Assembly (NCBI RefSeq): GCF_026391055.1
Contig: NZ_JAPLET010000024.1
Location: forward strand, 62,001 to 126,000
From: Spirosoma sp.
GTDB taxonomy: Bacteria > Bacteroidota > Bacteroidia > Cytophagales > Spirosomataceae
DNA length: 64,000 nt
Direction: 5' to 3'
Position numbers and translations under genes: made by a program. How positions within the stretch are numbered: the stretch's first letter is position 1; each line of letters begins with the position of its first letter. Below, in pieces: positions 42,732 to 51,411 of this stretch. The notes under the pieces were generated by a model. The model worked only from the letters and a program-made list of their open reading frames with translations. It had not been told where the DNA came from and did no database searches.

Positions 42732-43952
42732 TTACATCTCAGACAGGTTTATCTGCAATAGTTGATTGGCCAAGTTGTTTAGTCGTTGTTCCGGTCCCTG
42801 TATATGAAAGGTTACGTGTCGATGTTGTTGCGTGCCTCCGGGGCTTAGCTGAGCGGCTGGTGAGGACGACTCCAACTCATAAAACTGCCCCATTTGAGAC
42901 TGACCTGGTTTCATCGGTCCATCATTGTAGGCGTTGACTACATCTCCGGAGAACGGCTCTTTCTGCAGCTCCCAGGCCGAATTAACATACCGTTTGATTA
43001 CGGGGTCAAAGTCGTACGTAACAAGCGTTAACGTTTGGTTAGCCGGATCATAACTGCCAATCCATTTTGTAGCCCGCGTCGGCGAAACCCCAATTTTACT
43101 TCGGTAGTTGGCATCAGCCGTAAACAAGGCAGCTGTTTTACCAATTCGTAGCCGGTTGGCGGGCACTTTACCGAAATACGAATCATTGACGGGCTGCCCC
43201 GCCCCCGGCCGGAATGGAACTATGATCGTGGCTTTCGGAGACGCATTCATCATCCCCAGAATCCAGATTGACGGCATTCCCGTTTGCGTTGTCCAGGCTT
43301 GTTTGCCTTTATTGGTGATCTTATTATCCGATTCAATACCGACCACCTTTAACGAGCTGGTTTCCAAACCAAGCTGAGCATTAATTTCAGCTTTGGTCAG
43401 CAATCGAACGGTACGTTCGATACCCAGGTTAAACTGGGTTCCGGCGTAGTTTGTCAATGCTACATCACGCGTGAAGCGAACCGACGAAGCACTGCTTTCT
43501 GCACGAATAAAAGGCTCTGAATCAATGGCTGCGGGCGTTTGCCAATGTATCGCGTCAAAAGGGTCTCCCGGCTTAAAGTACAGCGCAAACTGCCCCCCTT
43601 CGGGTCCAAGCCAAAATCGATCTTCTCCGCCAAACGCATTCATATGCGGAAGCAGTTTACCCGACTGGATCAAGTCATAATTGATCCAGCCATAACTCGA
43701 CTTCCCGTCGGCACTGCTCGTCATAACTCGACCCTGATAGGCCGGACAGATAAGTGCACAGGCGTCTTCATTTTTCAGTTCGACTAAATCTGGGTGATGA
43801 CGTTGCAGAAACTGCCGGTCTTTGGCAAAGGCGGATGAGTCGGGTGAAGTATCCAAAGTTGTATTGTTGGTTTGCGCTTCGCTGGTTTCCGTTTTACGAC
43901 CCGAGCAGGCCATTAGCGATCCCAGCAAAGCTAACACGACGATTTTATGCAT
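42732..43952 (-). CDS. Lipoprotein of DUF6786-like family
   Basis: The 406-residue protein starts with a lipoprotein signal, MHKIVVLALLGSLMAC (Cys16), then a Ser/Thr-rich linker. The rest looks like a beta-sandwich of the aldose-epimerase-like superfamily: AYQGRVMTSSADGKSSYGWI, FGGEDRFWLGPEGGQF and RTVRLLTKAEINAQLG, then GSYDPANQTLTLVTYDFD. I associate these strings with DUF6786, with moderate certainty. Role unknown; a carbohydrate-binding or -modifying function is possible from the fold but unproven. Convergent with the NAD(P)-binding gene across 65 bases. Confidence 0.65.
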   Translation of the reverse strand: MHKIVVLALLGSLMACSGRKTETSEAQTNNTTLDTSPDSSAFAKDRQFLQRHHPDLVELKNEDACALICPAYQGRVMTSSADGKSSYGWINYDLIQSGKLLPHMNAFGGEDRFWLGPEGGQFALYFKPGDPFDAIHWQTPAAIDSEPFIRAESSASSVRFTRDVALTNYAGTQFNLGIERTVRLLTKAEINAQLGLETSSLKVVGIESDNKITNKGKQAWTTQTGMPSIWILGMMNASPKATIIVPFRPGAGQPVNDSYFGKVPANRLRIGKTAALFTADANYRSKIGVSPTRATKWIGSYDPANQTLTLVTYDFDPVIKRYVNSAWELQKEPFSGDVVNAYNDGPMKPGQSQMGQFYELESSSPAAQLSPGGTQQHRHVTFHIQGPEQRLNNLANQLLQINLSEM

Positions 43953-44032
43953 AACAGGGTAAGATGCAAGGCGAAAAATGACGAACTTGAGAACGTTATG
44001 TAGCCTGATAGTCTACATTGCTATAAATCATC

Positions 44033-44494
44033 GTGCCTACTCAATCTACTTTCCCAAGCGACCTTACCGTCCGGCCAGCTACGCAAACTGACGAGTCTGC
44101 TGTGTACGATTTTCTATGTACACTGGAGGAGACAATACTCGACCCCAGGGCTTTCACCGCAATTTTCCATCATAATACAGTTAGTCCACTTGTACATTAT
44201 CTGGTCGCCGAAAGGCAGGGAGAAGTGATCGGCTTTATTAGTTGCCATGTTCAGTATCTACTTCACCACACTGGCAAGGTTGGCGAAATACAGGAATTGT
44301 TTGTCCGTCCTGAGTTCCGCAACCAGCGTGTTGGCCAGCAGTTGGTAGCAGCCCTGACAGCGCTTGCCATTGAAGAAAATTTCGTCAATCTTGAGGTAAC
44401 GACCAACCAGAAACGCGTCGATACCATCCGGTTTTACGAGCGCGAAGCATTCATCCGAACGCATGTTAAATTAGTTAAACCTATACAATCCTGA
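44033..44494 (+). CDS. GNAT-family N-acetyltransferase
   Basis: The 153-residue protein shows the GNAT core: LTVRPATQTDESAVYDFLCT in the first strand and helix, YLVAERQGEVIGFISC, and the acetyl-CoA pyrophosphate loop VGEIQELFVRPEFRNQRVGQ followed by QLVAALTALA and the terminal strand RFYEREAFIRTHVKL. It transfers an acetyl group from acetyl-CoA to an amine, with substrate unknown. Its stop codon shares one base with the start of the class A hydrolase gene (TGATG), so the two are translationally coupled. Confidence 0.9.
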   Translation: MPTQSTFPSDLTVRPATQTDESAVYDFLCTLEETILDPRAFTAIFHHNTVSPLVHYLVAERQGEVIGFISCHVQYLLHHTGKVGEIQELFVRPEFRNQRVGQQLVAALTALAIEENFVNLEVTTNQKRVDTIRFYEREAFIRTHVKLVKPIQS

Positions 44495-45408
44495 TGCGCT
44501 TATTAGCTTTTTGCCTTCTCTTTGCCATTCATTCACTTGTAACAAATGGTCAATCGTCCCAAAGACGAGATGCCATTCTGGAACGCAATCTTCAGGCTGC
44601 GTTAAAGGGCTTTCGAGGAGATGTTGGCGTTTATGTTCACAATTTAAAGACGGGGAAAACGGTAGCTATTAACGCCGACACCCTATTCCCAACCGCTAGC
44701 ACGATTAAAATACCAATTCAATGCGGTCTTTTTGATAAAATTCATAAAGGCGATTTGACCTATGGACAAACCCTGACCTATAAAGACTCCCTTCACTATG
44801 ACGATGGCATTGTCGGTTCACTTAAAGACGGGGCTAAAATTCCATTGGGTGAGGTTGTCATGCTCATGGAAACCGTCAGCGACAATACTGCTAGTTTATG
44901 GTGTCAGGCACTGGCAGGCGGAGGCACAGCAATTAACACCTGGCTGGAGAATAACGGTTTTCACCAGACACGCGTTAACTCACGAACACCGGGCCGTGAA
45001 GCCGACCGGACCCGTTACGGTTGGGGACAGACTACCCCCCGTGAAATGGCTGACCTGATGACCTATATTCGCCAGGGTCGCGCCGTCAGCCCGGATGCCA
45101 GCGAGGAAATGTACCGGAATCTCGGTCGTCAGTATTGGGATAACGACGGGCTGTCGCAGGTGCCGCCGGATGTAAAAACGGCCTGTAAAAATGGAGCCGT
45201 CAACCAGTCACGCTCAGAAGTTGTGCTTGTGCACGCACCCCATGGCGATTATGTATATTGCGTTATGACAAAGAATCAGCAGGACGAGAGTTGGGAGCGA
45301 ACCAATGAAGGCTTTGTACTTTTACGCAATGTAGGGGCTCTGTTATGGCAGCATTTCGAGCCAAAATCTACCTGGAAACCCAGCGTAGGCTACGAAAAAT
45401 GGTGGTAA
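44494..45408 (+). CDS. Class A beta-lactamase-like serine hydrolase
   Basis: The 304-residue exported protein (signal MRLLAFCLLFAIHSLVTNG) has the serine beta-lactamase/penicillin-recognising triad: Ser69-Thr-Ile-Lys72 (SxxK), Ser129-Asp130-Asn131 (SDN) and Lys-Asn-Gly in place of Lys-Thr-Gly (CKNGAVNQSR). The fold and length fit class A, but the omega loop (RTPGREADRTRYGWG) lacks the usual Glu-x-x-Leu-Asn string, so true lactam hydrolysis is not certain; a cell-wall or ester hydrolase is the alternative. It is co-transcribed with a GNAT and followed by a terminator. Confidence 0.85.
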   Translation: MRLLAFCLLFAIHSLVTNGQSSQRRDAILERNLQAALKGFRGDVGVYVHNLKTGKTVAINADTLFPTASTIKIPIQCGLFDKIHKGDLTYGQTLTYKDSLHYDDGIVGSLKDGAKIPLGEVVMLMETVSDNTASLWCQALAGGGTAINTWLENNGFHQTRVNSRTPGREADRTRYGWGQTTPREMADLMTYIRQGRAVSPDASEEMYRNLGRQYWDNDGLSQVPPDVKTACKNGAVNQSRSEVVLVHAPHGDYVYCVMTKNQQDESWERTNEGFVLLRNVGALLWQHFEPKSTWKPSVGYEKWW

Positions 45409-45412
45409 TGAG

Positions 45413-45445
45413 TAAAGCCGCTTCTCGATATGAGAAGCGGCTTTA
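45413..45445. terminator. Rho-independent terminator between convergent genes
   Basis: TAAAGCCGCTTCTC (45413-45426), 5-base loop, GAGAAGCGGCTTTA (45432-45445). Perfect 14-bp stem just after the class A hydrolase gene and facing the end of atpH, so it can serve both. Confidence 0.75.
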
Positions 45446-45517
45446 TTCTAAAGTAGTGCGAATGTATCTCCGCAAGTATTAGTAAACCGGTGCGTGCGGG
45501 TCTCCCCGGCAGAATGA

Positions 45518-46057
45518 CTAATTCAGGAACTTCAGCCGAATGTCGTTTAATTGACTACGGATTGAGCCGTCAACCTGACGGTCGCCTAAACGCAGAACAT
45601 ATCCACCAATTAATTTCGAATCGATTTTTTCTTCCAGCTCAACAGAGTTGCTTCCCGTTGCCTTCGTGACCATTGCCTTGAATGTGTCACGCTGGGCAGC
45701 TGTTAGCGGAACAGTGGTAATAACAGTAGCCCGGCCAACGCCTTTCAGTTGATCGTACTGACTAATAAACTGCTCTGCAATGGCGTCCATAATCCCCTCG
45801 CGGTTCTTTTTTCCGATGATTTCGAAGAAAGCCATCGTCATTGGATTAACCCGATTAGCAAAGGCGGCTTTAATGACGGCACTTTTCTTTTCTGCGCGGA
45901 CGATAGGGTTCTTTAACATTAACATCAGCGGACGACTTTGGTCAACTGTGTTTTTGAACAACTGCATGTCCTTATACATCGTCTCGGTCAGGCCTTGCTC
46001 CTGCGCCAGATCTAACAGCGATTTGGCGTAGCGAGAGGCAACAGTAGCGACTGCCAT
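45518..46057 (-). CDS. atpH: ATP synthase delta subunit
   Basis: The 179-residue protein begins AVATVASRYAKSLLDLA, a helical N-domain as in OSCP/delta subunits, and closes with the conserved VELEEKIDSKLIGGYVLRLG and DGSIRSQLNDI. It joins the F1 head to the b-subunit stalk at the membrane. Last gene of the atp set: 7 bases after atpF. The genes atpA and atpG, which usually follow in Bacteroidota, are absent; a convergent beta-lactamase-like gene comes next. Confidence 0.95.
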   Translation of the reverse strand: MAVATVASRYAKSLLDLAQEQGLTETMYKDMQLFKNTVDQSRPLMLMLKNPIVRAEKKSAVIKAAFANRVNPMTMAFFEIIGKKNREGIMDAIAEQFISQYDQLKGVGRATVITTVPLTAAQRDTFKAMVTKATGSNSVELEEKIDSKLIGGYVLRLGDRQVDGSIRSQLNDIRLKFLN

Positions 46058-46064
46058 AATCGAA

Positions 46065-46559
46065 TTAGTTTAAGCGTGAATTAGAGACCAGATCAGTTAC
46101 CAACTTCTCCTGAGATGCTTTGTCGCTAAGCTCCTTACGAAGTACTTTCTCAGCAATGTCAAGCGAAAGTGTAACAACTTCTTTTTTCATCTGGGCAACC
46201 AGTGCAAGGCGTTCGTTCTGCATCGACTCACGAGCCTGCTCCAGAATGCGCTGACCTTCTGCCGAGGCTTTCTCACGTGTTTCGGCCATCATTTTATCGG
46301 CAGTTTCTTTGGCACCGCGCAGGATAGCTTCACGTTCCGAACGAGCCTGAGCCAGTAATTTTTCGTTGTCGGCTTTTAGCGCGGTCATTTCGAGCCGGGT
46401 TTTTTCGGCCAGATCAAGCGCACTTTGAATGTTGTTTTCCCGTTCGTTCAGGCTCTCGGTAATAGGTTTCCAAGCGAAGGCACGAAGGATAAGAAACAGG
46501 CCGAGGAAAACCACTACCTGCCAGAATAATAAACCAAGATCGGGTGTGAGCAAATCCAT
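46065..46559 (-). CDS. atpF: ATP synthase Fo b subunit
   Basis: The 164-residue protein has a single N-terminal TM helix (LGLLFWQVVVFLGLFLILRAF), a charged hinge (AWKPITESLNERENNI) and a long alanine/glutamate-rich coiled-coil that forms the peripheral stalk. Its C-terminus contacts the delta subunit, encoded 7 bases downstream. The 238-base gap in front, toward atpE, contains a stable hairpin. Inner-membrane stator part of the H+-ATP synthase. Confidence 0.95.
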   Translation of the reverse strand: MDLLTPDLGLLFWQVVVFLGLFLILRAFAWKPITESLNERENNIQSALDLAEKTRLEMTALKADNEKLLAQARSEREAILRGAKETADKMMAETREKASAEGQRILEQARESMQNERLALVAQMKKEVVTLSLDIAEKVLRKELSDKASQEKLVTDLVSNSRLN

Positions 46560-46677
46560 GGATTTACGACCGCGCGAGCGGCTGATTTCGAGTTTTGATG
46601 TATAAGTTTATTGGTACGTCCACAAATCGGAATTCGTCAATCGTACAGCGGAATTCAACTCAATCTTTTGTTAGAGG

Positions 46678-46713
46678 ACGTCCGCCCATCGGCAAACCCA
46701 AACGGGCGGACGT
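46678..46713. promoter_or_regulatory. Intercistronic hairpin between atpE and atpF
   Basis: ACGTCCGCCC (46678-46687) pairs with GGGCGGACGT (46704-46713) across a 16-base loop, in the 238-base gap between atpE and atpF. It could protect the atpE message or dampen transcription into atpF. No U-run follows in the direction of transcription. Confidence 0.45.
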
Positions 46714-46797
46714 TTCTCTTAAATTGGGCGAGCAGGGATGCCGGTGCCTAATGCAACCAGCCTGCTCAAACTCAGTTGACGGCTACGTCGCGCTGGC

Positions 46798-47064
46798 TTA
46801 GGCAGTAGCGACGAGCAGACAAATAACAGCTGCAAACAGAGCTACGGCCTCGATCAGAGCCGCGATGATCAGCATGGCAGTTTGGATACGACCAGCCGCT
46901 TCTGGCTGACGGGCAATACCTTCCATAGCACTACCACCAATTTTACCGATACCAAGACCAGCACCGATAGCGGCTAAACCAGCGCCGATAGCAGCACCCA
47001 TAACCGAAACACTACCAGTAGCTTCCAACAGCAGAGCAAACAACATTGCGAACATAAACTTCAA
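46798..47064 (-). CDS. atpE: ATP synthase Fo c subunit
   Basis: The 88-residue proteolipid consists of two helices with the glycine-rich GAAIGAGLAAIGAGLGIG in the first, the polar loop ARQPEA and the ion-carrying Glu in AALIEAVALFA of the second. The lack of the Na+-ligand pattern (Gln in helix 1, Ser after Glu) points to protons as coupling ion. Forms the rotor ring in the inner membrane. Preceded by atpB (72-base gap). Confidence 0.95.
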   Translation of the reverse strand: MKFMFAMLFALLLEATGSVSVMGAAIGAGLAAIGAGLGIGKIGGSAMEGIARQPEAAGRIQTAMLIIAALIEAVALFAAVICLLVATA

Positions 47065-47136
47065 ACGTATTTATTAGTGAAACAAAAGATTGCCAGACAA
47101 TACTACTCCCCAAACCAGCCGGGAGATAGCCAATAA

Positions 47137-48270
47137 TTAACCTAATTCAGAAGGCGTGCCTTCGTAACCAATGCCGTGGTCGGCATCGTGATGATCTTCA
47201 ACCGCACTGCCGATGTACATCGCCGTTAGCAGGGTGAAGATAAACGCCTGAAGGAACGCTACCAGCAATTCGATCAGGTTCAAAAACAAGGTAAAGAACA
47301 ACACAACCGGGCTGATCGCCACGCTTGTTCCCATACCACCCATGTTGTTGGCCATGAAAATGAGACCGAGCAAGCTCAGAATGATAATGTGACCAGCGGT
47401 GATGTTAGCGAATAGTCGAATCATGAGCGACAGCGGCTTCATGAACACACCTACAATTTCAACCGGAATCATGATGGGTAACAAAGCAACCGGAACACCC
47501 GTTGGCTTTAGAATGTGCAGCCAGTAATGCTTATTCCCGCTGAACGTAACGATCAGGAAGGTAATAACGGCCAGCACCAGCGTTACGGTGATATTGCCCG
47601 TCAGGTTAGCCGCACCCGGTAACAGTCCTAAAAGGTTGTTAACCAGTATAAAGAAAAACAGGGTAAGCAGATAAGGCAGATACTTGGTGTATTTAGGTCC
47701 AATGCTTGGTTTGGCAATTTCGTCCCGAACAAACAGGATGATCGGCTCCAGAAGCGACTGGATTCCGCTGGGTGCTTTGCCTTTGTTTTTCGCATAGCCC
47801 CGGCTAACCGCCGAAAACACCAGCAACAGAATGACAGCGCTCAATAACAGCGACGCTACGTTTTTGGTGATCGAGAAGTTATAAACTTTCGCTTCATGAT
47901 CAACCTCGCCCGCTTCATTGACCCGGTGAATTTTGCCGTGTACATTCTTGTAGCCATTGTAAGTAGCTTCGTGGGCTAAGTTTGACGAAGAGAAGACTTC
48001 CAATCCACGATCTTTAGAATATAGAATAACGGGTAATGGTAGCGTAACACCGTGGGCAAACTCCCAACCGTGATCATCTTTAATGTGGTGCATAATCATT
48101 CCACCGACATCAAATTTTCCATTGGTGGCTTTTGCCTCACCTTCATGATTGGCATGCGCTTCACCCTCGTGGGCATGCTCTTGTGCCTGGGCACCTACTA
48201 ACGAACTCAGAATGAGAGCCGTTGCTAACAAAATTCTATTAATAGCCGAACGCATCATATGATGTGACAA
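47137..48270 (-). CDS. atpB: ATP synthase Fo a subunit with His-rich N-terminal extension
   Basis: At 377 residues this subunit is longer than the enterobacterial one because of about 120 extra N-terminal residues: a signal-like segment (ILLATALILSSLVGAQA), then an acidic/His-rich stretch (EHAHEGEAHANHEGEA) and a periplasmic domain. The canonical a-subunit follows: LMIRLFANITAGHII contains the essential Arg of the proton half-channels, and LIELLVAFLQAFIFTLL the last helices. Such extensions are typical of Bacteroidota a-subunits. Inner membrane; it forms the proton path with the c ring. Confidence 0.95.
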   Translation of the reverse strand: MSHHMMRSAINRILLATALILSSLVGAQAQEHAHEGEAHANHEGEAKATNGKFDVGGMIMHHIKDDHGWEFAHGVTLPLPVILYSKDRGLEVFSSSNLAHEATYNGYKNVHGKIHRVNEAGEVDHEAKVYNFSITKNVASLLLSAVILLLVFSAVSRGYAKNKGKAPSGIQSLLEPIILFVRDEIAKPSIGPKYTKYLPYLLTLFFFILVNNLLGLLPGAANLTGNITVTLVLAVITFLIVTFSGNKHYWLHILKPTGVPVALLPIMIPVEIVGVFMKPLSLMIRLFANITAGHIIILSLLGLIFMANNMGGMGTSVAISPVVLFFTLFLNLIELLVAFLQAFIFTLLTAMYIGSAVEDHHDADHGIGYEGTPSELG

Positions 48271-48277
48271 ATCGTTT

Positions 48278-48649
48278 TTACGAATCGCGTCGCAAGTTAC
48301 GAGTCATCGTCCAAATCTCAAAGCCTGTGTAACATATATATAGTACAAGAAAGTCCAAAACGAAGGTTCGGCGCTGGTCGATATGGCGGAATAGAAAGAA
48401 ACCAATAAAGGCTAGTCCGAGGATAAGACGGGCTACGGTAGCTGCCATATAAAGAGGGATGAACCGCTCCTGATTATCCTGTAAACCAGACTCTACCAGC
48501 CGGTTTGTCAGGAATGACACACACAAAAAGAAAATCAGTAAAATCTTCCAGTTTGGGTGAAGCCAGAGGGTGACAGAATATCGTTCGGCTACGAAAAATG
48601 CAATTGCGAAAAACGCCGTAAATAAAATTATTTTGATCATGATGGGCAT
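48278..48649 (-). CDS. AtpI-like small membrane protein in the atp operon
   Basis: The 123-residue protein has four hydrophobic helices (about residues 3-20, 32-47, 67-90, 96-112) and ends in a basic tail (TMTRNLRRDS). It sits between atpZ and atpB with gaps of 42 and 7 bases, the place where atpI lies in other bacteria. AtpI is thought to help assembly of the c ring or magnesium handling; the same role is inferred here only from position and topology. The start could be 48640 (MIKIILF). Confidence 0.75.
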   Translation of the reverse strand: MPIMIKIILFTAFFAIAFFVAERYSVTLWLHPNWKILLIFFLCVSFLTNRLVESGLQDNQERFIPLYMAATVARLILGLAFIGFFLFRHIDQRRTFVLDFLVLYICYTGFEIWTMTRNLRRDS

Positions 48650-48691
48650 CCAGCCTGTCAGTTGAAGTCAGTTCAAAGCAAACGTTCTAGA

Positions 48692-48967
48692 TTATCTTTT
48701 TGTCAATTGCCGGATAAACAGATAGAGTGAGGCACCAATGGCCGTCAGCGATAGTATGATTGTCCAGACAGGCCGATGATTATTCTGCCAGGCATCGAGC
48801 TTCATGCCTATCCAAACACCCAATCCAATAGTCCCCAGCATTTGAAAGGCAATGCCACTAAATTGTACAAATGAGGTTGTCTTCTCAGTTACGTTTTTAA
48901 TTGGCTGATCGCCCCGAACCGGCTTATCCGGGTTGCTCTGTTCAGGTTGGTCCGGGTCGTTTTCCAT
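48692..48967 (-). CDS. AtpZ/AtpI-family protein
   Basis: The 91-residue protein has a polar N-terminus (MENDPDQPEQSNPDKP) and two TM helices, FSGIAFQMLGTIGLGVWIG and PVWTIILSLTAIGASLYLFI, the pattern of the AtpZ/AtpI (F0F1-ATPase subunit) family. It is the first gene of the atp operon here, divergent from the sprE/porW gene with 117 bases between start codons. Likely an accessory factor for ATP-synthase assembly. Confidence 0.85.
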   Translation of the reverse strand: MENDPDQPEQSNPDKPVRGDQPIKNVTEKTTSFVQFSGIAFQMLGTIGLGVWIGMKLDAWQNNHRPVWTIILSLTAIGASLYLFIRQLTKR

Positions 48968-49084
48968 AGAATTAGGGCGTTTGATGTTATATGCCGTGCA
49001 AAATTCGTTAATTTGGGCTAAGGTTCCATATTACCAAACCGTCCTGAAACGTTTTAGTACGAGTGACCACGTGTTATTTTTCGA

Positions 49085-51334
49085 ATGTCCCGTTATTCAG
49101 GTATCCAACTAGTTTTATTCCTTACGGTCTTTACGTCATTGACCGGTGGTCTGGTATCGTGCTCTCAGTACAGCACCAAACCAGTAAGCAAAGGGTATCA
49201 TAATCTGACGGCCCATTTTAATGCCTACGTGATTGCCCGCGATCAGATCAATCAGGCAGAACAAATACTGTTTAAAACCCGCCAGGAAAACTATAATCAA
49301 CTGCTGCCTATTCTGCTGCCGGTCGATTCCATGCTTGCTCAGCCCCTAAAGCCGCAACTGGACGACGCCATCAAGAAAGCATCTATAATTCCCGAACGCC
49401 ACCAGAACAGCAAATGGCTCGACAACGCGTACATTCTCATTGGCCGCGCCCGATTGATCAAGCAGGATTTACCTAACGCAATCGAGGTATTCAAGTACGT
49501 TAACACAAAGGGAACCAACGAGAACGACAAACATACAGCGCTGGTTGGTTTAATGCGGGCGTATGTTGAAGCAAGTGATTACACCAATGCCTTGAACGTA
49601 GCTGAGTATCTTCGCAACCAACCTCTCAACAAGAACAACACCCGTGATTTCTACCTCACTAAAGCGTATCTGCATGAACGTCAGGGTGAGTACCTCACGG
49701 CCGCCGGTATTCTGGACGCTACCTTTCCGGTTCTAAAAAAAGGAGAGTCGACGGCCCGGCTTCACCTGATAGCCGGTCAGTTGTATGATCTAGTTGGCCA
49801 GCCAGCGAAAGCCGTCGAGCATTACAAAAAGGTACTAGCCTCACAACCAACCTACGACCAATCGTTTTACGCCAATCTGTTCGCCATTCAAAGCAACGGC
49901 CTCACCGGCGACCAGAAGCGCATGGCTCAATCGGCAGAGACGTTCGAGCAGATGCTCAGTGACCGAAAAAACGCCGACCTGAAAGACAAAATATATTTTA
50001 CCATGGGGCTTCTCGAAGCTCGAAGTGGTCGGATTGATAAAGCCATTGCCTATTATAGCCGGTCAATTCAGGCAGCGGGCGGCAATACAACTCAGGTTCC
50101 TTATACATATCTGGAAATAGGAAAGCTGTATTTTGAGAAGAAAGCCGATTACGAACATGCGAAAGTCTATTATGACAGCGCACTGGCCTTGATTCCTAAA
50201 CAATCGGCTGATTACGCTGCTTTGCAGAACCGTAAAAAAACGCTCGATGAGTTTGTTCAATATCAAACGACCATCCGCACCGACGATAGTTTACTGAACC
50301 TAGCCCGAATGGACCCGGCTGCACTCGACAATGTGCTTGAGAAAACTATTTCACAGCGCGAAAAAGAGGATAAGGCGCAGGCGGCCCTCGCCCAACAGAT
50401 TATCGAGAAGGCTACGTCGGGTAACATAAGTGCCGTACCCGGCGCAACAAATTCAAATTTGCCCCCTGCCGAACGCTGGATATTGTATAATCCCGTCGCC
50501 CTGAGTCAGGGACGTCAGGAGTTTTCTGTTCGATGGGGTAACCGCCCCCTAGAAGATAACTGGCGACGAAGCAATAAGGAAGCATCCGGTGCCATTGCTG
50601 CCGCAAACAGCCCCCTTTCCGGTGCATCTCCGGCTAATTCAATTAATCCTGACCCAACTTTGCAACCTGCTACGGTAAGTGGCGTACCGGTTAACTTGGC
50701 GGGTCCCAATACCAGCCGAAAAGGGCAAAAAGAGGCCATGATGGCTACTATTCCCTTTACAAAAGAAGCCCAGACTGCCGCCAACCAACGCATTGAGAAT
50801 GCGCTTTACCGATTGGGCAAGCTGTATAAATTTGACTTCAATCAGCCTGCCAATGCCATTCCAACATTCGAAAAGCTTTTAATACGGTACCCGAACACAC
50901 TTCAAAAACCTGAAGTATATTATTTACTGTACCTATCAAACGAGCAGATTGGCAAAGCATCGACTTGGAAGGAAAAACTGCTGGCCGAGTACCCCAATAC
51001 TTCATACGCCCGTTTGACGGGGAAATTAGTAGCTCAGACGACGGATTCGGAAGCACAGGCTCAAAAAACCTACACAACTATTTATGACCTGTATAAAGCA
51101 AATAACAACGCCGAAGCGCTTGCTCGTGCCGATGCGGCTATGCCTGGTTTCGCTGGTAGTCAGTTAGAAGACAAATTAGCCCTGCTGCGGGTTATATTGG
51201 TTGGTAAGGTGAAGCCACTGGATACTTATAAGCAGGCATTAGCTGAGTTTATTCGTGATTATCCAGCCAGCCAGTTAGTCCCTCATGTGAAAGATATGCA
51301 GACTGCGGCCAACTCGGCAACAGTAAAAAAGTAA
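49085..51334 (+). CDS. sprE: T9SS periplasmic TPR lipoprotein SprE/PorW
   Basis: The 749-residue protein has a lipoprotein signal (FTSLTGGLVSC, Cys26) followed by the typical SprE/PorW opening KGYHNLTAHFNAYVIARDQI. Residues 60-400 are a run of TPR-like helical pairs (AYILIGRARLIKQDLPNAIE, RLHLIAGQLYDLVGQPAKA), a low-complexity middle section and more TPRs at 595-740. In type IX secretion and gliding, this lipoprotein links the outer-membrane machinery to the GldKLMN motor. It is shorter than some homologues (about 850-1000). Separated from the other T9SS genes by pbp1A and uvrC. Confidence 0.88.
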   Translation: MSRYSGIQLVLFLTVFTSLTGGLVSCSQYSTKPVSKGYHNLTAHFNAYVIARDQINQAEQILFKTRQENYNQLLPILLPVDSMLAQPLKPQLDDAIKKASIIPERHQNSKWLDNAYILIGRARLIKQDLPNAIEVFKYVNTKGTNENDKHTALVGLMRAYVEASDYTNALNVAEYLRNQPLNKNNTRDFYLTKAYLHERQGEYLTAAGILDATFPVLKKGESTARLHLIAGQLYDLVGQPAKAVEHYKKVLASQPTYDQSFYANLFAIQSNGLTGDQKRMAQSAETFEQMLSDRKNADLKDKIYFTMGLLEARSGRIDKAIAYYSRSIQAAGGNTTQVPYTYLEIGKLYFEKKADYEHAKVYYDSALALIPKQSADYAALQNRKKTLDEFVQYQTTIRTDDSLLNLARMDPAALDNVLEKTISQREKEDKAQAALAQQIIEKATSGNISAVPGATNSNLPPAERWILYNPVALSQGRQEFSVRWGNRPLEDNWRRSNKEASGAIAAANSPLSGASPANSINPDPTLQPATVSGVPVNLAGPNTSRKGQKEAMMATIPFTKEAQTAANQRIENALYRLGKLYKFDFNQPANAIPTFEKLLIRYPNTLQKPEVYYLLYLSNEQIGKASTWKEKLLAEYPNTSYARLTGKLVAQTTDSEAQAQKTYTTIYDLYKANNNAEALARADAAMPGFAGSQLEDKLALLRVILVGKVKPLDTYKQALAEFIRDYPASQLVPHVKDMQTAANSATVKK

Positions 51335-51411
51335 GGCATTTTCGGCCGGTCACGCTGACAAAGTGTCCTTTTCCATAATGATCAACACCATTAAACACTA
51401 ACACCTATTAC

